Source: Alteromonas pelagimontana
GTDB lineage: Bacteria > Pseudomonadota > Gammaproteobacteria > Enterobacterales > Alteromonadaceae
DNA: 64,000 nt
NCBI RefSeq assembly: GCF_002499975.2
Contig: NZ_CP052766.1
Coordinates: forward strand, 2,542,001 to 2,606,000
Reading direction: 5' to 3'
Both the position numbers and the translations under genes were made by a program. The notes below the pieces were generated by a model. That model made no database searches. It was not told the origin of the DNA and worked only from the letters and a program-made list of their open reading frames with translations. Below, one piece after another: positions 25,401-34,366 of the stretch. Position 1 is the first letter of the stretch; each line of letters starts with the position of its first letter.

Positions 25401-26861
25401 TTAAACGAATTGGGGCTCCACTGCAAAATACAGTTCCCGGAATTTTTGCCGGCGATGCAGGTAATAATCGGCTAACGCTTCGTTAGGTTGATAGCTGTGC
25501 TCAAGGGTAGGAATTGGACAGACAGACGCCACCTTTTGCTCCGGGTGCATAGCCAGTTGCGCCAATCGTGCCGCGCCCAATGCCGGGCCGACGTCTCCCC
25601 CTATACGCAAGTTCATGGGAATGCCACTGATATCTGCCAGCAGCTGACGCCAATAGGCGCTTTTAACGCCGCCACCAATCAAGCTTATGCCTTCCACCTG
25701 CACGCCACAGCTATGCACCGCATCTATACCATCGGATAATGCCATAGATACACCTTGCACTACCGCCTGCGCCATATGAGCTCGGGTGGTCGCTGCGGTA
25801 ATCCCGAAAAATGAAGCCTGAGCATTGGGATTATTATGCGGGGTGCGCTCACCGGTTAAATAGGGAAGAAAAATAGGTGTAGCCGGGTCTTCGGCTTTTG
25901 TGTTGGCTTCAATATCCATAAATAGTTCGGCGACATCTTTATAGCCGCTGTTATTGGCAAACCACTGTAGACAACTTGCGGCACTTAGCATTACCGACAT
26001 TAAATGCCAACGGTCGGGCAGCGCATGACAAAAACTATGAACGGCCGATTCTGGCTTAGAGCGAAAATCCCGGGTGACGGCAAAATATACCCCTGATGTA
26101 CCCAGCGAAAGCATGGCTTGCCCAGGATTTACAATTCCGCAGCCTACCGCACCGGCAGCGTTATCACCGCCGCCAGCAACCATCGCCACTTTGTTCATTC
26201 CCCAGCGCTCAGACAATTCCGGCTTGAGGTAACCTGTAATCTCGTTACCTTCAAAAAGCGCTGGCATGTGCTCTTTGCTTAACCCGCAGACGGACAGAAG
26301 CTCATGGCTCCACTCCCGTTTGCCGGTGTTTAGCCAGATAGTGCCTGCGGCGTCTGACATATCGGAGGCGAAGTCACCTGACAACCGAAACCGAAGGTAG
26401 TCCTTCGGTAGCAGCACTTTGGCGACTTTGGCGAAAATGTCAGGTTCATTCTCTTTTACCCATAGCAGTTTGGGGGCGGTGAAGCCGGGCATTACCAGGT
26501 TGCCGCTTATGTCATGTACCGCAGGCACGGCATCTTCAATTTCCTTACACTGCTTTTCGCAGCGCCCATCGTTCCAGAGAATGGCGGGTCTTAGCACTTT
26601 ATTGTGCTCATCAAGCAGGGTTGCGCCGTGCATTTGTCCGGCAAGACCAATGGCTTTAACTTTAGAAAGATCCTGTTGTTGCTTTAGCGCATCCAAGCAT
26701 TCGCAGGTAGCAAGCCACCAATGTTCCGGGTTTTGTTCAGACCATAAAGGCCGGGGAATGGAAACGTCGAGCAAGGCTTTTTGCGTAGCGACAACGGTGC
26801 CATCTTCGCTTGTCAAGATGACTTTAACGCCCGACGTACCTAAATCTATGCCTATGTACAT
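25401..26861 (-). CDS. xylB: Xylulokinase
   Basis: This is a 486-aa FGGY-family kinase that phosphorylates D-xylulose to xylulose-5-phosphate for the pentose phosphate pathway. Family features are the N-terminal ATPase motif (YIGIDLGTSGVKVIL), the substrate segment LAGQMHGATLLDE, the hinge region (GGGDNAAGAVGCG), and the C-terminal phosphate loop (GISLIGGGVKSAYWRQLLAD). The gene is divergent from xylR with about 180 bases between them, which must hold both promoters. It is transcribed toward xylA. Gene order xylR-xylB-xylA matches many Gammaproteobacteria. Confidence 0.97.
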   Translation of the reverse strand: MYIGIDLGTSGVKVILTSEDGTVVATQKALLDVSIPRPLWSEQNPEHWWLATCECLDALKQQQDLSKVKAIGLAGQMHGATLLDEHNKVLRPAILWNDGRCEKQCKEIEDAVPAVHDISGNLVMPGFTAPKLLWVKENEPDIFAKVAKVLLPKDYLRFRLSGDFASDMSDAAGTIWLNTGKREWSHELLSVCGLSKEHMPALFEGNEITGYLKPELSERWGMNKVAMVAGGGDNAAGAVGCGIVNPGQAMLSLGTSGVYFAVTRDFRSKPESAVHSFCHALPDRWHLMSVMLSAASCLQWFANNSGYKDVAELFMDIEANTKAEDPATPIFLPYLTGERTPHNNPNAQASFFGITAATTRAHMAQAVVQGVSMALSDGIDAVHSCGVQVEGISLIGGGVKSAYWRQLLADISGIPMNLRIGGDVGPALGAARLAQLAMHPEQKVASVCPIPTLEHSYQPNEALADYYLHRRQKFRELYFAVEPQFV

Positions 26862-27041
26862 GGTGTAAATTTACTTAAAGAATCAAGAGTACCCGTATGC
26901 TGATTATCTAAACGCAAAAGAACAATTATGAAATCTTGTAATTTTTTTGTTAATTCCTTTAAGATGTACTAGTATGCCAGTCGAAGGTAAAAATCATAAT
27001 AATCTTTATTTAATTTTGTTTTCAAATCTGGGGCACAGACT

Positions 27042-28250
27042 ATGTTTGATAATACGCATAGCATTACTATGTTGTTCAACGCGAGCAAGGTGTACGACCG
27101 GCAAATCATTGAAGGAATTGGCAGCTATCTGCAAACTTCCAAAGCTGATTGGGATCTCTATCTGGAAGAGGATTTTCTTGCCAGACTGGATCATTTAGAC
27201 GAATGGAGTGGCGACGGCATCATCGCCGACTATGACAATCCTGAGATTCAAGCCGCTCTGCAAAAAGCGAAGGTGCCGGTTGTGGGGATTGGTGGCTCCT
27301 ATCGTAACGCCAGTGATTATCCGAACGTGCCTTACGTTGCCACAGATAACTACGAACTGGTAAATGCTGCGTTCCAGCACTTACGTCAGAAAGGTATTCA
27401 GCGCTTCGCCTTTTATGGTGCGCCCGTTGATGAACACCAGCGTTGGGCAGAAGAGCGTGAACATGCCATTTTGGATATCGTTGAGAAAGAAGGTTATGAA
27501 TGCTATGTGTACCGCGGGCATCCGGTACGCGCTGAAACCTGGCAATACACCATTAAACGGCTTTCTGATTGGCTGAAAAGTTTGCCCACGCCCATTGGTA
27601 TCATTGCCGTTACTGATGCCCGTGCTCGTCATCTGTTGCAGGTGTGCGATCATATCGGCATGCTGATTCCCGACAAGATGTCAGTAATAGGCATCGATGA
27701 CGATGAAATTGCGCGCTTTCTCAGTCGGGTAAGTTTAAGTTCCGTCAAGCAAGGCTGCTTTGACATGGGTTTTCAGGCCGCAAAAACATTGCATAAAATT
27801 TTAAAAGGCCAGAATGCGCCGAAGCGCCCTATTCTTGTACCACCGGAGCGGGTGGCTGAACGCCAGTCTACCGACTTTAAGGCCATTAGCGACGCCCACG
27901 TTATGCAAGCCATGCATTTTATTCGTCAAAACGCCTGCCGTGGAATTAAGGTAGATCAGGTACTGGATTATGTCGGGATATCCCGCTCAAACCTCGAAAA
28001 CCGGTTTAAAGAAGAACGCGGTCACAGCATTCATACAGAAATTCATAATGAGAAGCTACAACGCGCCTGCAAAATGTTAAAGGAAACTGACGAAACCACT
28101 GCGCAAATTGCCAAAATTTGCGGTTATCCTTCTCTTCAATATCTGTATGCGGTATTTAAAAAGCACTATGGCAAAACACCCATTGAGTATAGAGAAAATG
28201 CCAAACCCAATGCTGTCGAAGTGGATTTGGACCTACTATTGGAAGGATAG
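27042..28250 (+). CDS. xylR: XylR, AraC-family xylose-responsive activator
   Basis: This is a 402-aa transcription factor closely resembling E. coli XylR along its whole length. The N-terminal two-thirds is a periplasmic-binding-protein-like sugar domain (YDRQIIEGIGSYLQ, GDGIIADYDNPEI, IIAVTDARARHLLQVCDH). The last 100 residues are an AraC DNA-binding domain with two helix-turn-helix motifs (GISRSNLENRFKEERGH and IAKICGYPSLQYLYAVFKK). By family knowledge xylose binding turns on xylA, xylB and transport genes. It is placed between xylBA (divergent) and the GH43-GH115-GH43-symporter run (same strand), which suggests both are targets. I did not find a convincing operator by eye. Confidence 0.96.
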   Translation: MFDNTHSITMLFNASKVYDRQIIEGIGSYLQTSKADWDLYLEEDFLARLDHLDEWSGDGIIADYDNPEIQAALQKAKVPVVGIGGSYRNASDYPNVPYVATDNYELVNAAFQHLRQKGIQRFAFYGAPVDEHQRWAEEREHAILDIVEKEGYECYVYRGHPVRAETWQYTIKRLSDWLKSLPTPIGIIAVTDARARHLLQVCDHIGMLIPDKMSVIGIDDDEIARFLSRVSLSSVKQGCFDMGFQAAKTLHKILKGQNAPKRPILVPPERVAERQSTDFKAISDAHVMQAMHFIRQNACRGIKVDQVLDYVGISRSNLENRFKEERGHSIHTEIHNEKLQRACKMLKETDETTAQIAKICGYPSLQYLYAVFKKHYGKTPIEYRENAKPNAVEVDLDLLLEG

Positions 28251-28268
28251 CCTCTTCTGCGTTTACCT

Positions 28269-28291
28269 GCCCGACTTGCTCGGGCTTTTTT
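28269..28291 (+). terminator. Rho-independent terminator of xylR
   Basis: Stem GCCCGA / TCGGGC with loop CTTGC, then six T, 18 bases after the stop. It separates xylR from the GH43 operon. Confidence 0.8.
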
Positions 28292-28483
28292 GTAAGTGAA
28301 ACAGAAGATAAACGAAAAATCGCAAGTTGGCAGACGGTAAACGTAACCCTGGATATTTGAATTATTAGCCGCCTTTCAGGTTAAATCTGTTGTTAGATTA
28401 ACAGTAACTTAACAACAGGTGACATAAAGCGCCTATTGTTCGCGCCATCCATCAAGGCGCAGCACCACTTAGGGAAAGAATGT

Positions 28484-30142
28484 ATGAAGCAACTTATCGG
28501 CGCTATTGGCATATGCTTGTTGAGCAATATGGCGTGGAGTAAAGGCATGGCGGCATTTGAATGGTTTGAGTATAAAGGCAATGATAAGCAATTTACCGAA
28601 AAACTGCCTGAGAACGGGTTTCGCAATCCTATTTTGGCGGGTTTTTATCCTGATCCCAGTATTACCAGAAAAGGCGACGATTACTATCTGGTAACCTCTT
28701 CCTTTGCGTATACCCCAGGATTGCCGATTTTTCATAGTAAAGACTTAGTGCATTGGGAGCAGGTGGGGCATGCGCTATCCCGTCCGTCGCAAGTAGAGTT
28801 TGCGGGTTTAGGGCTATCCAGAGGCATTTTCGCGCCGACGCTACGCTATCATGAAGGAACCTTTTATCTTATTACCACTGCGGTAGATGCTGGCGGCAAC
28901 TTTATCATTACAGCTAAAGACCCGGCAGGACCCTGGTCTGATCCTATCTGGCTGCCTGAAGTTGGCGGTATCGATCCGGATATCTTTTTCGACGGCAATG
29001 GTAAAGCCTATATCACCCACAACGATGAACCGCCTGGCACGCCTTTATATGAAGGTCATCGCGCACTGTGGATGTGGGAGCTGAACCTTGATGAAATGAA
29101 AGTGGTGAAAGGATCACGCAAGCTGCTGGTAAATGGCGGCGTAGACTTGTCGGCAAAACCGGTGTGGATTGAAGGTCCGCATATTTATAAAATCAACGGC
29201 TGGTATTATCTTATCAGCGCAGAAGGCGGAACCAGCGTCAATCATTCCGTAGTGGTGTTTCGCACCCGCAGCCTCGACAGTCCTTTTGTGCCCTATAAAA
29301 ATAACCCCATTCTTACTCAACGAGACGTCAAGAATACCCGCGTTACCTCAACCGGGCATGCCGATCTTATTCAAACGCCCGACGGCAATTGGTGGAGCGT
29401 TTTTCTGGCAACCCGGCCTTACCAGGAAAACCTTTATAACACCGGCCGAGAAACCTACCTGCTACCTGTTACCTGGAAAGATGGCTGGCCACATTATCTT
29501 GAATCAAAGGCGCCCGTGCCTGTCACTCTGGCCGGGCCCATCGGCATGCAAGCTGGCACCCAATGGCCGCTTACAGGCAACGGCACCTGGCGAGACAATT
29601 TCGATACTACTAAGTTAAAACCGCAGTGGCTGGGGCTGAACACGTTCAACCGTGATTGGCTGACGCTCGCAGATGGAAAGCTGCAAATGGCTCCTATCAC
29701 CACCACAATCACCGACCCAGCACAGTCTGCATTTATCGGGCGGCGACAGCAGCATCAGACATTTACCGCCACTACGCAGGTTCAGGTGCCAGAAGACGGC
29801 ATTGCGGCGGGATTATTGGTCTTACAAAATCGGCAGGCTAACTACTTTTTTGCTGTACGTAAAGAGGGGCAATCCTGGCAAGGCTTTGTTGAAAAAGTGG
29901 TTGCTGGCAACGCGCAAAATGTCGCTTCAGTTGCGTTAAATGTAAGCGCAGGAGAACTCCTTCAACTTAAAGTAGAAGGGAACAAAGGTAGTTTGCAGTT
30001 CTTTATTCATCAAGACGGCGATCATCAAGACAAGTGGAGCCCAGTGGGGGACGCTCAGGACGCCAGCATTTTAAGTACAGAAAAAGCGGGTGGTTTTGTG
30101 GGTGCAATGGTTGGTCTGCATGTTCGGGAGCAAGCAGAGTGA
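28484..30142 (+). CDS. Exported GH43 beta-xylosidase/arabinofuranosidase
   Basis: This is a 552-aa glycosidase of the five-bladed beta-propeller GH43 family that would trim xylooligosaccharides from the non-reducing end. The ATG at 28484 follows AGGGAAAG and gives a short signal peptide (MKQLIGAIGICLLSNMAWS). The frame is open further upstream. The catalytic base Asp is in FYPDPSI, the pKa-modulating Asp in GGIDPDIFF, and the acid Glu in WIEGPHIYK. The C-terminal 190 residues form the beta-sandwich typical of XynB-like GH43 enzymes. Its stop overlaps the GTG start of the GH115 gene (GTGA), so the two are coupled. Xylosidase is favoured over arabinofuranosidase by overall resemblance. Confidence 0.92.
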   Translation: MKQLIGAIGICLLSNMAWSKGMAAFEWFEYKGNDKQFTEKLPENGFRNPILAGFYPDPSITRKGDDYYLVTSSFAYTPGLPIFHSKDLVHWEQVGHALSRPSQVEFAGLGLSRGIFAPTLRYHEGTFYLITTAVDAGGNFIITAKDPAGPWSDPIWLPEVGGIDPDIFFDGNGKAYITHNDEPPGTPLYEGHRALWMWELNLDEMKVVKGSRKLLVNGGVDLSAKPVWIEGPHIYKINGWYYLISAEGGTSVNHSVVVFRTRSLDSPFVPYKNNPILTQRDVKNTRVTSTGHADLIQTPDGNWWSVFLATRPYQENLYNTGRETYLLPVTWKDGWPHYLESKAPVPVTLAGPIGMQAGTQWPLTGNGTWRDNFDTTKLKPQWLGLNTFNRDWLTLADGKLQMAPITTTITDPAQSAFIGRRQQHQTFTATTQVQVPEDGIAAGLLVLQNRQANYFFAVRKEGQSWQGFVEKVVAGNAQNVASVALNVSAGELLQLKVEGNKGSLQFFIHQDGDHQDKWSPVGDAQDASILSTEKAGGFVGAMVGLHVREQAE

Positions 30143-33015
30143 TAAATGCGTTTCGCATAGTTGTACTTTTATTGCTGGCTTTCTCGGCTTCGGCGAACGC
30201 TTCAAATTACTTAACCGCACCCGGCGAGGGCGCATTTGCACTTGTATCGCAAGAGGGTGCAGCGGCGCCACTCATTATTGATGTCGAAGCATCAGCCGGT
30301 TTACGTCGCGCAGTCACAGATTTGCAAAATGATATCCAGCGCGTGACAGGGCTCCAGCCTCTCATTGAGAGCACCTTGCCACAAAATGCGCAACAGGTTG
30401 TTATTATCGGCGAACTGGGCCGCAGTAAATTGCTGGCTCAATTAATAGCCGCTGGTAAACTGAACGTGGAGGGGATCGCGCAAAAATGGGATGGCTATCT
30501 AATTCAACATTTACGTCACCCTTTTGAGGGCGTTGAACAGGCGTGGATTATCGCCGGTGCAGATAAACGAGGCGCCATATATGGCAGTTATGATATTAGC
30601 GAGACCATAGGGGTGTCGCCCTGGTACTGGTGGGCGGATGTGCCGGTGATACAAAAGGACAACTTGTATCTTGCAGCCGATACGCGGATTGAAGATTTCC
30701 CGCGGGTAAAATACCGCGGCATATTCCTTAACGACGAAGCTCCGGCTCTGACATCGTGGAGTCAGGAGAAATTCGGCGGTTACAATGCTGCATTTTACGA
30801 ACATGTCTTTGAGTTGCTGTTACGTTTAAAGGGCAATTTTCTTTGGCCCGCCATGTGGAATAATGCCTTTGCTGATGACGATCCGCAAAACGCGGTGTTG
30901 GCAGACGAGATGGGTATTGTGATGAGCACCTCCCATCACGAACCGATGATGCGCGCCGATAAAGAATGGAACCGTTACGGTGAAGGAAAGTGGGAATATT
31001 CTACCAATCCCGATAACTTAGCTGCGTTTTGGGAAGAGGGCGCGAAACGTTACCAACATAGGGAAGGCGTTTTTACTCTGGGAATGCGCGGGCAGGAAGA
31101 TACGCCCATGAGTGAAGGTGAAAATGTCGCCCTGCTGGAAAAAGTAGTCGCTGATCAACGGGCCATTCTGGCGAAAACCTTCACCGATCGACCTTTGGCT
31201 GACGTGCCTCAGGTGTGGACACTATATAAAGAAGTGCAAGGATTTTATGAGCGGGGCATGCGAGTGCCGGAAGATGTCACGCTGCTATGGTCAGATGACA
31301 ATTTTGGTAATATTCGGCGGTTGCCCACGAAAGAGGAAAGAAGCCGTAAAGGCGGCGCGGGGGTTTACTATCATTTTGATTATGTGGGTGGACCGCGCTC
31401 GTATCGCTGGATAAACACGGTGCCGCTAGGAAAAGTTTACGAGCAGATGAGCCAGGCTTACGAATACGGCGCGCGCACCATCTGGGTAACCAATGTCGGC
31501 GACTTAAAGCCCATGGAATTGCCTATCGACTTTTTTCTAAGCATGGCCTGGAATCCCACTCGCTTTAATGGCGACTCTCCAAAAGCCTTCACTGAACAAT
31601 GGGCTGCACAGCAATTTGGTAGTGACAACGCAAGTACAGTCAGCAGTTTATTAAATACCTATACCTTGCATAATGGGCGGCGCAAACCAGAAGCGCTGGA
31701 ACCTGACACTTACAGTATTGATAACTATAACGAGGCATCGCGAGTTGCCGCCGATCTACAAGCCGCCAGTGCTATTGCCGCAGAACTTCAGCAGTCGTTG
31801 TCGGCGCAGTATCAAAGCTCGTTCTTTCAACTGGTTGGTTATCCGCTGTGGGCTTCGCAGGCGGTCTTCGAGCTTAACCGCCATCAGGCGCTCAACGCGC
31901 GTTACGCCGCACAGCAAAGAGCGCTTACCAATGATATGGCAACCGCAACACAGGGCTGGTTCAAGCGTGATGCCGAACTTACTGCGCGTTATCATCAGCT
32001 TAAGGAAGGGCGCTGGAACGGCATGATGTCTCAGCCTCACATAGGTTATGTAAACTGGCGCAATCCACCTGCCAATATTCCTCCGGTACTGCATACCAAA
32101 GCGCTGGCACAACCGGCAGTGGCAGATATGGGCGTGACGGTAGCAGGTGCGCAGACATATTGGCCAGCCAACGAATATTCTGATGAAGCGTTGCAGCTGG
32201 ATCGATTTACCTTTTTTGGTGAATCATCCCGTTCTATTACCATTTATAATCGTCAGAGCAAGCCGTTTACTTATCGTGCCTCGACTAGCGCGCCGTGGGT
32301 TCAGTTATCAGAACAAACGGGAAGCGTAACAGATAGCAAGAATCTGGCAGTATCAATAGATTGGGCAGCGCTACCAGCAGGAGTCAGCAAGGCTCAAGTT
32401 TCTATTACTGGCACTGGATGGGGCGGTGCAACAGTCAACGTCGTTGCTGAAAAGCCCGAAACTAATGCTATTCAATCCGCTGGCGGATTTGTCGAAGCTG
32501 ATGGCTATATCTCTATGCCTGCCAGCGATGGTCGCGTAAAACAGAATACGGACGCCTCTCAGTGGCAGCGTATCGAGTTACTGGGAAGAACCGGTAGCGC
32601 TATGCGCGCCTGGCAGGCTGCTGATAAAGCACTATCAGGTACAGAGGCTGCACGTCCCTACTTGGAATTTCCGCTGACATTTTTTTCCACGGGTGAGCAT
32701 ACGGTAGATTTTTACCTCTCCCCCAGCTTTGGCGTGACTCCCGATAATCACCTGCGTTTTGCTTTTGCGCTGGATAATCATGCGGCTGTAACGTTACAAG
32801 GAGCAGTAGATAAAAAAGATTGGGCCAAAGGGGTGCTGGATAATGTGCGTAAGGTAACAGCGACCATGAAAGTTGCCCGGCCGGGAAAACATGTGCTACG
32901 AATATACCTGCAGGATATGGGCGTGGTGCTGCAAAAAATTGTTATTCACACCGATGAAATTAAACCCAGCTATTTAGGGCCTCCGCCCAGCCGCTGGGTG
33001 GTGAAAGCCAAGTAA
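30139..33015 (+). CDS. Exported GH115 alpha-glucuronidase
   Basis: This is a 958-aa enzyme that removes (4-O-methyl)glucuronic acid from xylan, including internal side chains. The start is the GTG at 30139. It overlaps the GH43 stop, has GGGAG eight bases upstream and opens directly into a signal peptide (FRIVVLLLLAFSASANA). The frame runs further upstream inside GH43, but that part is not credible. GH115 motifs are abundant: VSPWYWWADVPV, RGIFLNDEAPALTSW, GNFLWPAMWNNAF, LLWSDDNFGNIRRLP and YHFDYVGGPRSYRW. The C-terminal domain (about 780-950) is the beta-sandwich usual for the family. Together with GH67 in the same window, it allows attack on both polymer and oligomer. Confidence 0.95.
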   Translation: MINAFRIVVLLLLAFSASANASNYLTAPGEGAFALVSQEGAAAPLIIDVEASAGLRRAVTDLQNDIQRVTGLQPLIESTLPQNAQQVVIIGELGRSKLLAQLIAAGKLNVEGIAQKWDGYLIQHLRHPFEGVEQAWIIAGADKRGAIYGSYDISETIGVSPWYWWADVPVIQKDNLYLAADTRIEDFPRVKYRGIFLNDEAPALTSWSQEKFGGYNAAFYEHVFELLLRLKGNFLWPAMWNNAFADDDPQNAVLADEMGIVMSTSHHEPMMRADKEWNRYGEGKWEYSTNPDNLAAFWEEGAKRYQHREGVFTLGMRGQEDTPMSEGENVALLEKVVADQRAILAKTFTDRPLADVPQVWTLYKEVQGFYERGMRVPEDVTLLWSDDNFGNIRRLPTKEERSRKGGAGVYYHFDYVGGPRSYRWINTVPLGKVYEQMSQAYEYGARTIWVTNVGDLKPMELPIDFFLSMAWNPTRFNGDSPKAFTEQWAAQQFGSDNASTVSSLLNTYTLHNGRRKPEALEPDTYSIDNYNEASRVAADLQAASAIAAELQQSLSAQYQSSFFQLVGYPLWASQAVFELNRHQALNARYAAQQRALTNDMATATQGWFKRDAELTARYHQLKEGRWNGMMSQPHIGYVNWRNPPANIPPVLHTKALAQPAVADMGVTVAGAQTYWPANEYSDEALQLDRFTFFGESSRSITIYNRQSKPFTYRASTSAPWVQLSEQTGSVTDSKNLAVSIDWAALPAGVSKAQVSITGTGWGGATVNVVAEKPETNAIQSAGGFVEADGYISMPASDGRVKQNTDASQWQRIELLGRTGSAMRAWQAADKALSGTEAARPYLEFPLTFFSTGEHTVDFYLSPSFGVTPDNHLRFAFALDNHAAVTLQGAVDKKDWAKGVLDNVRKVTATMKVARPGKHVLRIYLQDMGVVLQKIVIHTDEIKPSYLGPPPSRWVVKAK

Positions 33016-33041
33016 TATCAGCCTATTAGAAACTGCTCTCC

Positions 33042-33072
33042 GCTTTCTGCCTCAGCCACAGCAGAGAAAGCA
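33042..33072 (+). other. Hairpin in the GH115-GH43 gap
   Basis: Stem GCTTTCTGC / GCAGAGAAAGC with a two-base bulge. No T-tract follows. It may be a processing or stability element between operon parts. Confidence 0.3.
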
Positions 33073-33217
33073 ACTGTGCGACTGTTGTAAAATTTATGTT
33101 ATTCTACACACCTATGGCGTTATCTTGTTTTGCAACTGATTAACGTTGCTGTTGGTCTGAGTTATCTGCATTATTCTCTCATCGCGATTATATTTGTATT
33201 TAATTAAGGAGAATCAT

Positions 33218-34363
33218 GTGGCGAAAGTGAATGTAAATCGGTCTGTTGTTGCAGCGGCCGTGTCTGCCATCATGCTTTGTGCTTGTCAGCCGGCACCGTC
33301 AGATTCAGCAAAGGATAAAGGCGCAACGACGCCTGCACCCAAAGCAACAGAAGCTATGGCAAAAAACAATTCTGAGCAAGTGCGCTCTGGAAAAGCAGAG
33401 CCTCTGGTAACCGATATTTATACCGCCGACCCGTCTGCTCACGTGTTTGACGGCAAGCTATATATTTATCCTTCCCACGATGTCGAAGCGGGAATTCCCC
33501 AAAACGACAACGGCGATCATTTTGATATGCGTGACTACCACATTTTGTCGATGGACGAAGTCGGCGGCGAAGTTACAGATCATGGCGTGGCGCTTTCAGT
33601 AAAAGATATTCCCTGGGCGGGGCGTCAGTTATGGGCGCCAGATGCTGCCTTTAAAGATGGAAAATATTATCTTTATTTTCCTTTAAAAGACAAACAAGAC
33701 ATATTCCGCATCGGCGTGGCAACCAGCGATAATCCGGCTGGTCCGTTTACTCCTGAACCTCAGCCGATAGAAGGCAGCTTCAGTATAGATCCTGCCGTTT
33801 ATGCCGACGATGATGGTAGTTATTATATGTATTTCGGCGGCATATGGGGTGGTCAGCTACAGCGGTATGAAGGTGATGAGTATTCGCCGGAAGATACCTA
33901 CCCCGCGGACGATGCGCCAGCGGTGAGTCCTCGGGTAGCTAAACTCAGTGATGATATGCTTTCGTTTGCCGAACCGGTGAGAGAAATTGAACTGCTGGAT
34001 GAAAACGGCGATCCTCTACTCACCGGCGATAACGATCGCCGTTTTTTCGAAGCTGCCTGGGTACATAAATATGATGGTAAATATTACTTCTCATATTCTA
34101 CCGGCGATACCCACAAGATTGTCTACGCCACGGGCGATAACCCCTACGGGCCTTTCACCTATCAGGGTGTAATACTAAAGCCGGTAGAAGGCTGGACCAA
34201 TCATCATTCTATCGTGCAATTTAACGGCAAGTGGTATTTGTTTTATCACGATAGTTCGCTGTCTGGTGGGCAAACACATTTGCGTAGTGTAAAAATGACC
34301 GAGCTTAAATATCGTAAAGACGGATCTATTATTCCTATAGACCCATACATGGAGCAGGAGTAA
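33218..34363 (+). CDS. GH43 family lipoprotein glycosidase
   Basis: This is a 381-aa second GH43 enzyme. The start is the GTG at 33218, six bases after AAGGAG. The ATG two bases earlier is in another frame and closes after four codons; an in-frame TTG at 33194 lacks a ribosome site. The signal ends in a lipobox (IMLCA-C), so it is a lipoprotein. The propeller carries the catalytic Asp in TADPSAHVFDGK, the second Asp in FSIDPAVYADD, and the acid Glu in FFEAAWVHKYDGKYY. It differs from the first GH43 by lacking the C-terminal beta-sandwich domain, and probably has another specificity (arabinofuranosidase or xylosidase). The symporter ATG begins three bases after its stop. Confidence 0.9.
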   Translation: MAKVNVNRSVVAAAVSAIMLCACQPAPSDSAKDKGATTPAPKATEAMAKNNSEQVRSGKAEPLVTDIYTADPSAHVFDGKLYIYPSHDVEAGIPQNDNGDHFDMRDYHILSMDEVGGEVTDHGVALSVKDIPWAGRQLWAPDAAFKDGKYYLYFPLKDKQDIFRIGVATSDNPAGPFTPEPQPIEGSFSIDPAVYADDDGSYYMYFGGIWGGQLQRYEGDEYSPEDTYPADDAPAVSPRVAKLSDDMLSFAEPVREIELLDENGDPLLTGDNDRRFFEAAWVHKYDGKYYFSYSTGDTHKIVYATGDNPYGPFTYQGVILKPVEGWTNHHSIVQFNGKWYLFYHDSSLSGGQTHLRSVKMTELKYRKDGSIIPIDPYMEQE

Positions 34364-34366
34364 CCC

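Noticed and set aside
26862..27041. XylR operator in the xylB-xylR gap
   Set aside because: The gap is A/T-rich with GAAAT-like stretches, but I could not define a convincing direct-repeat site by eye.
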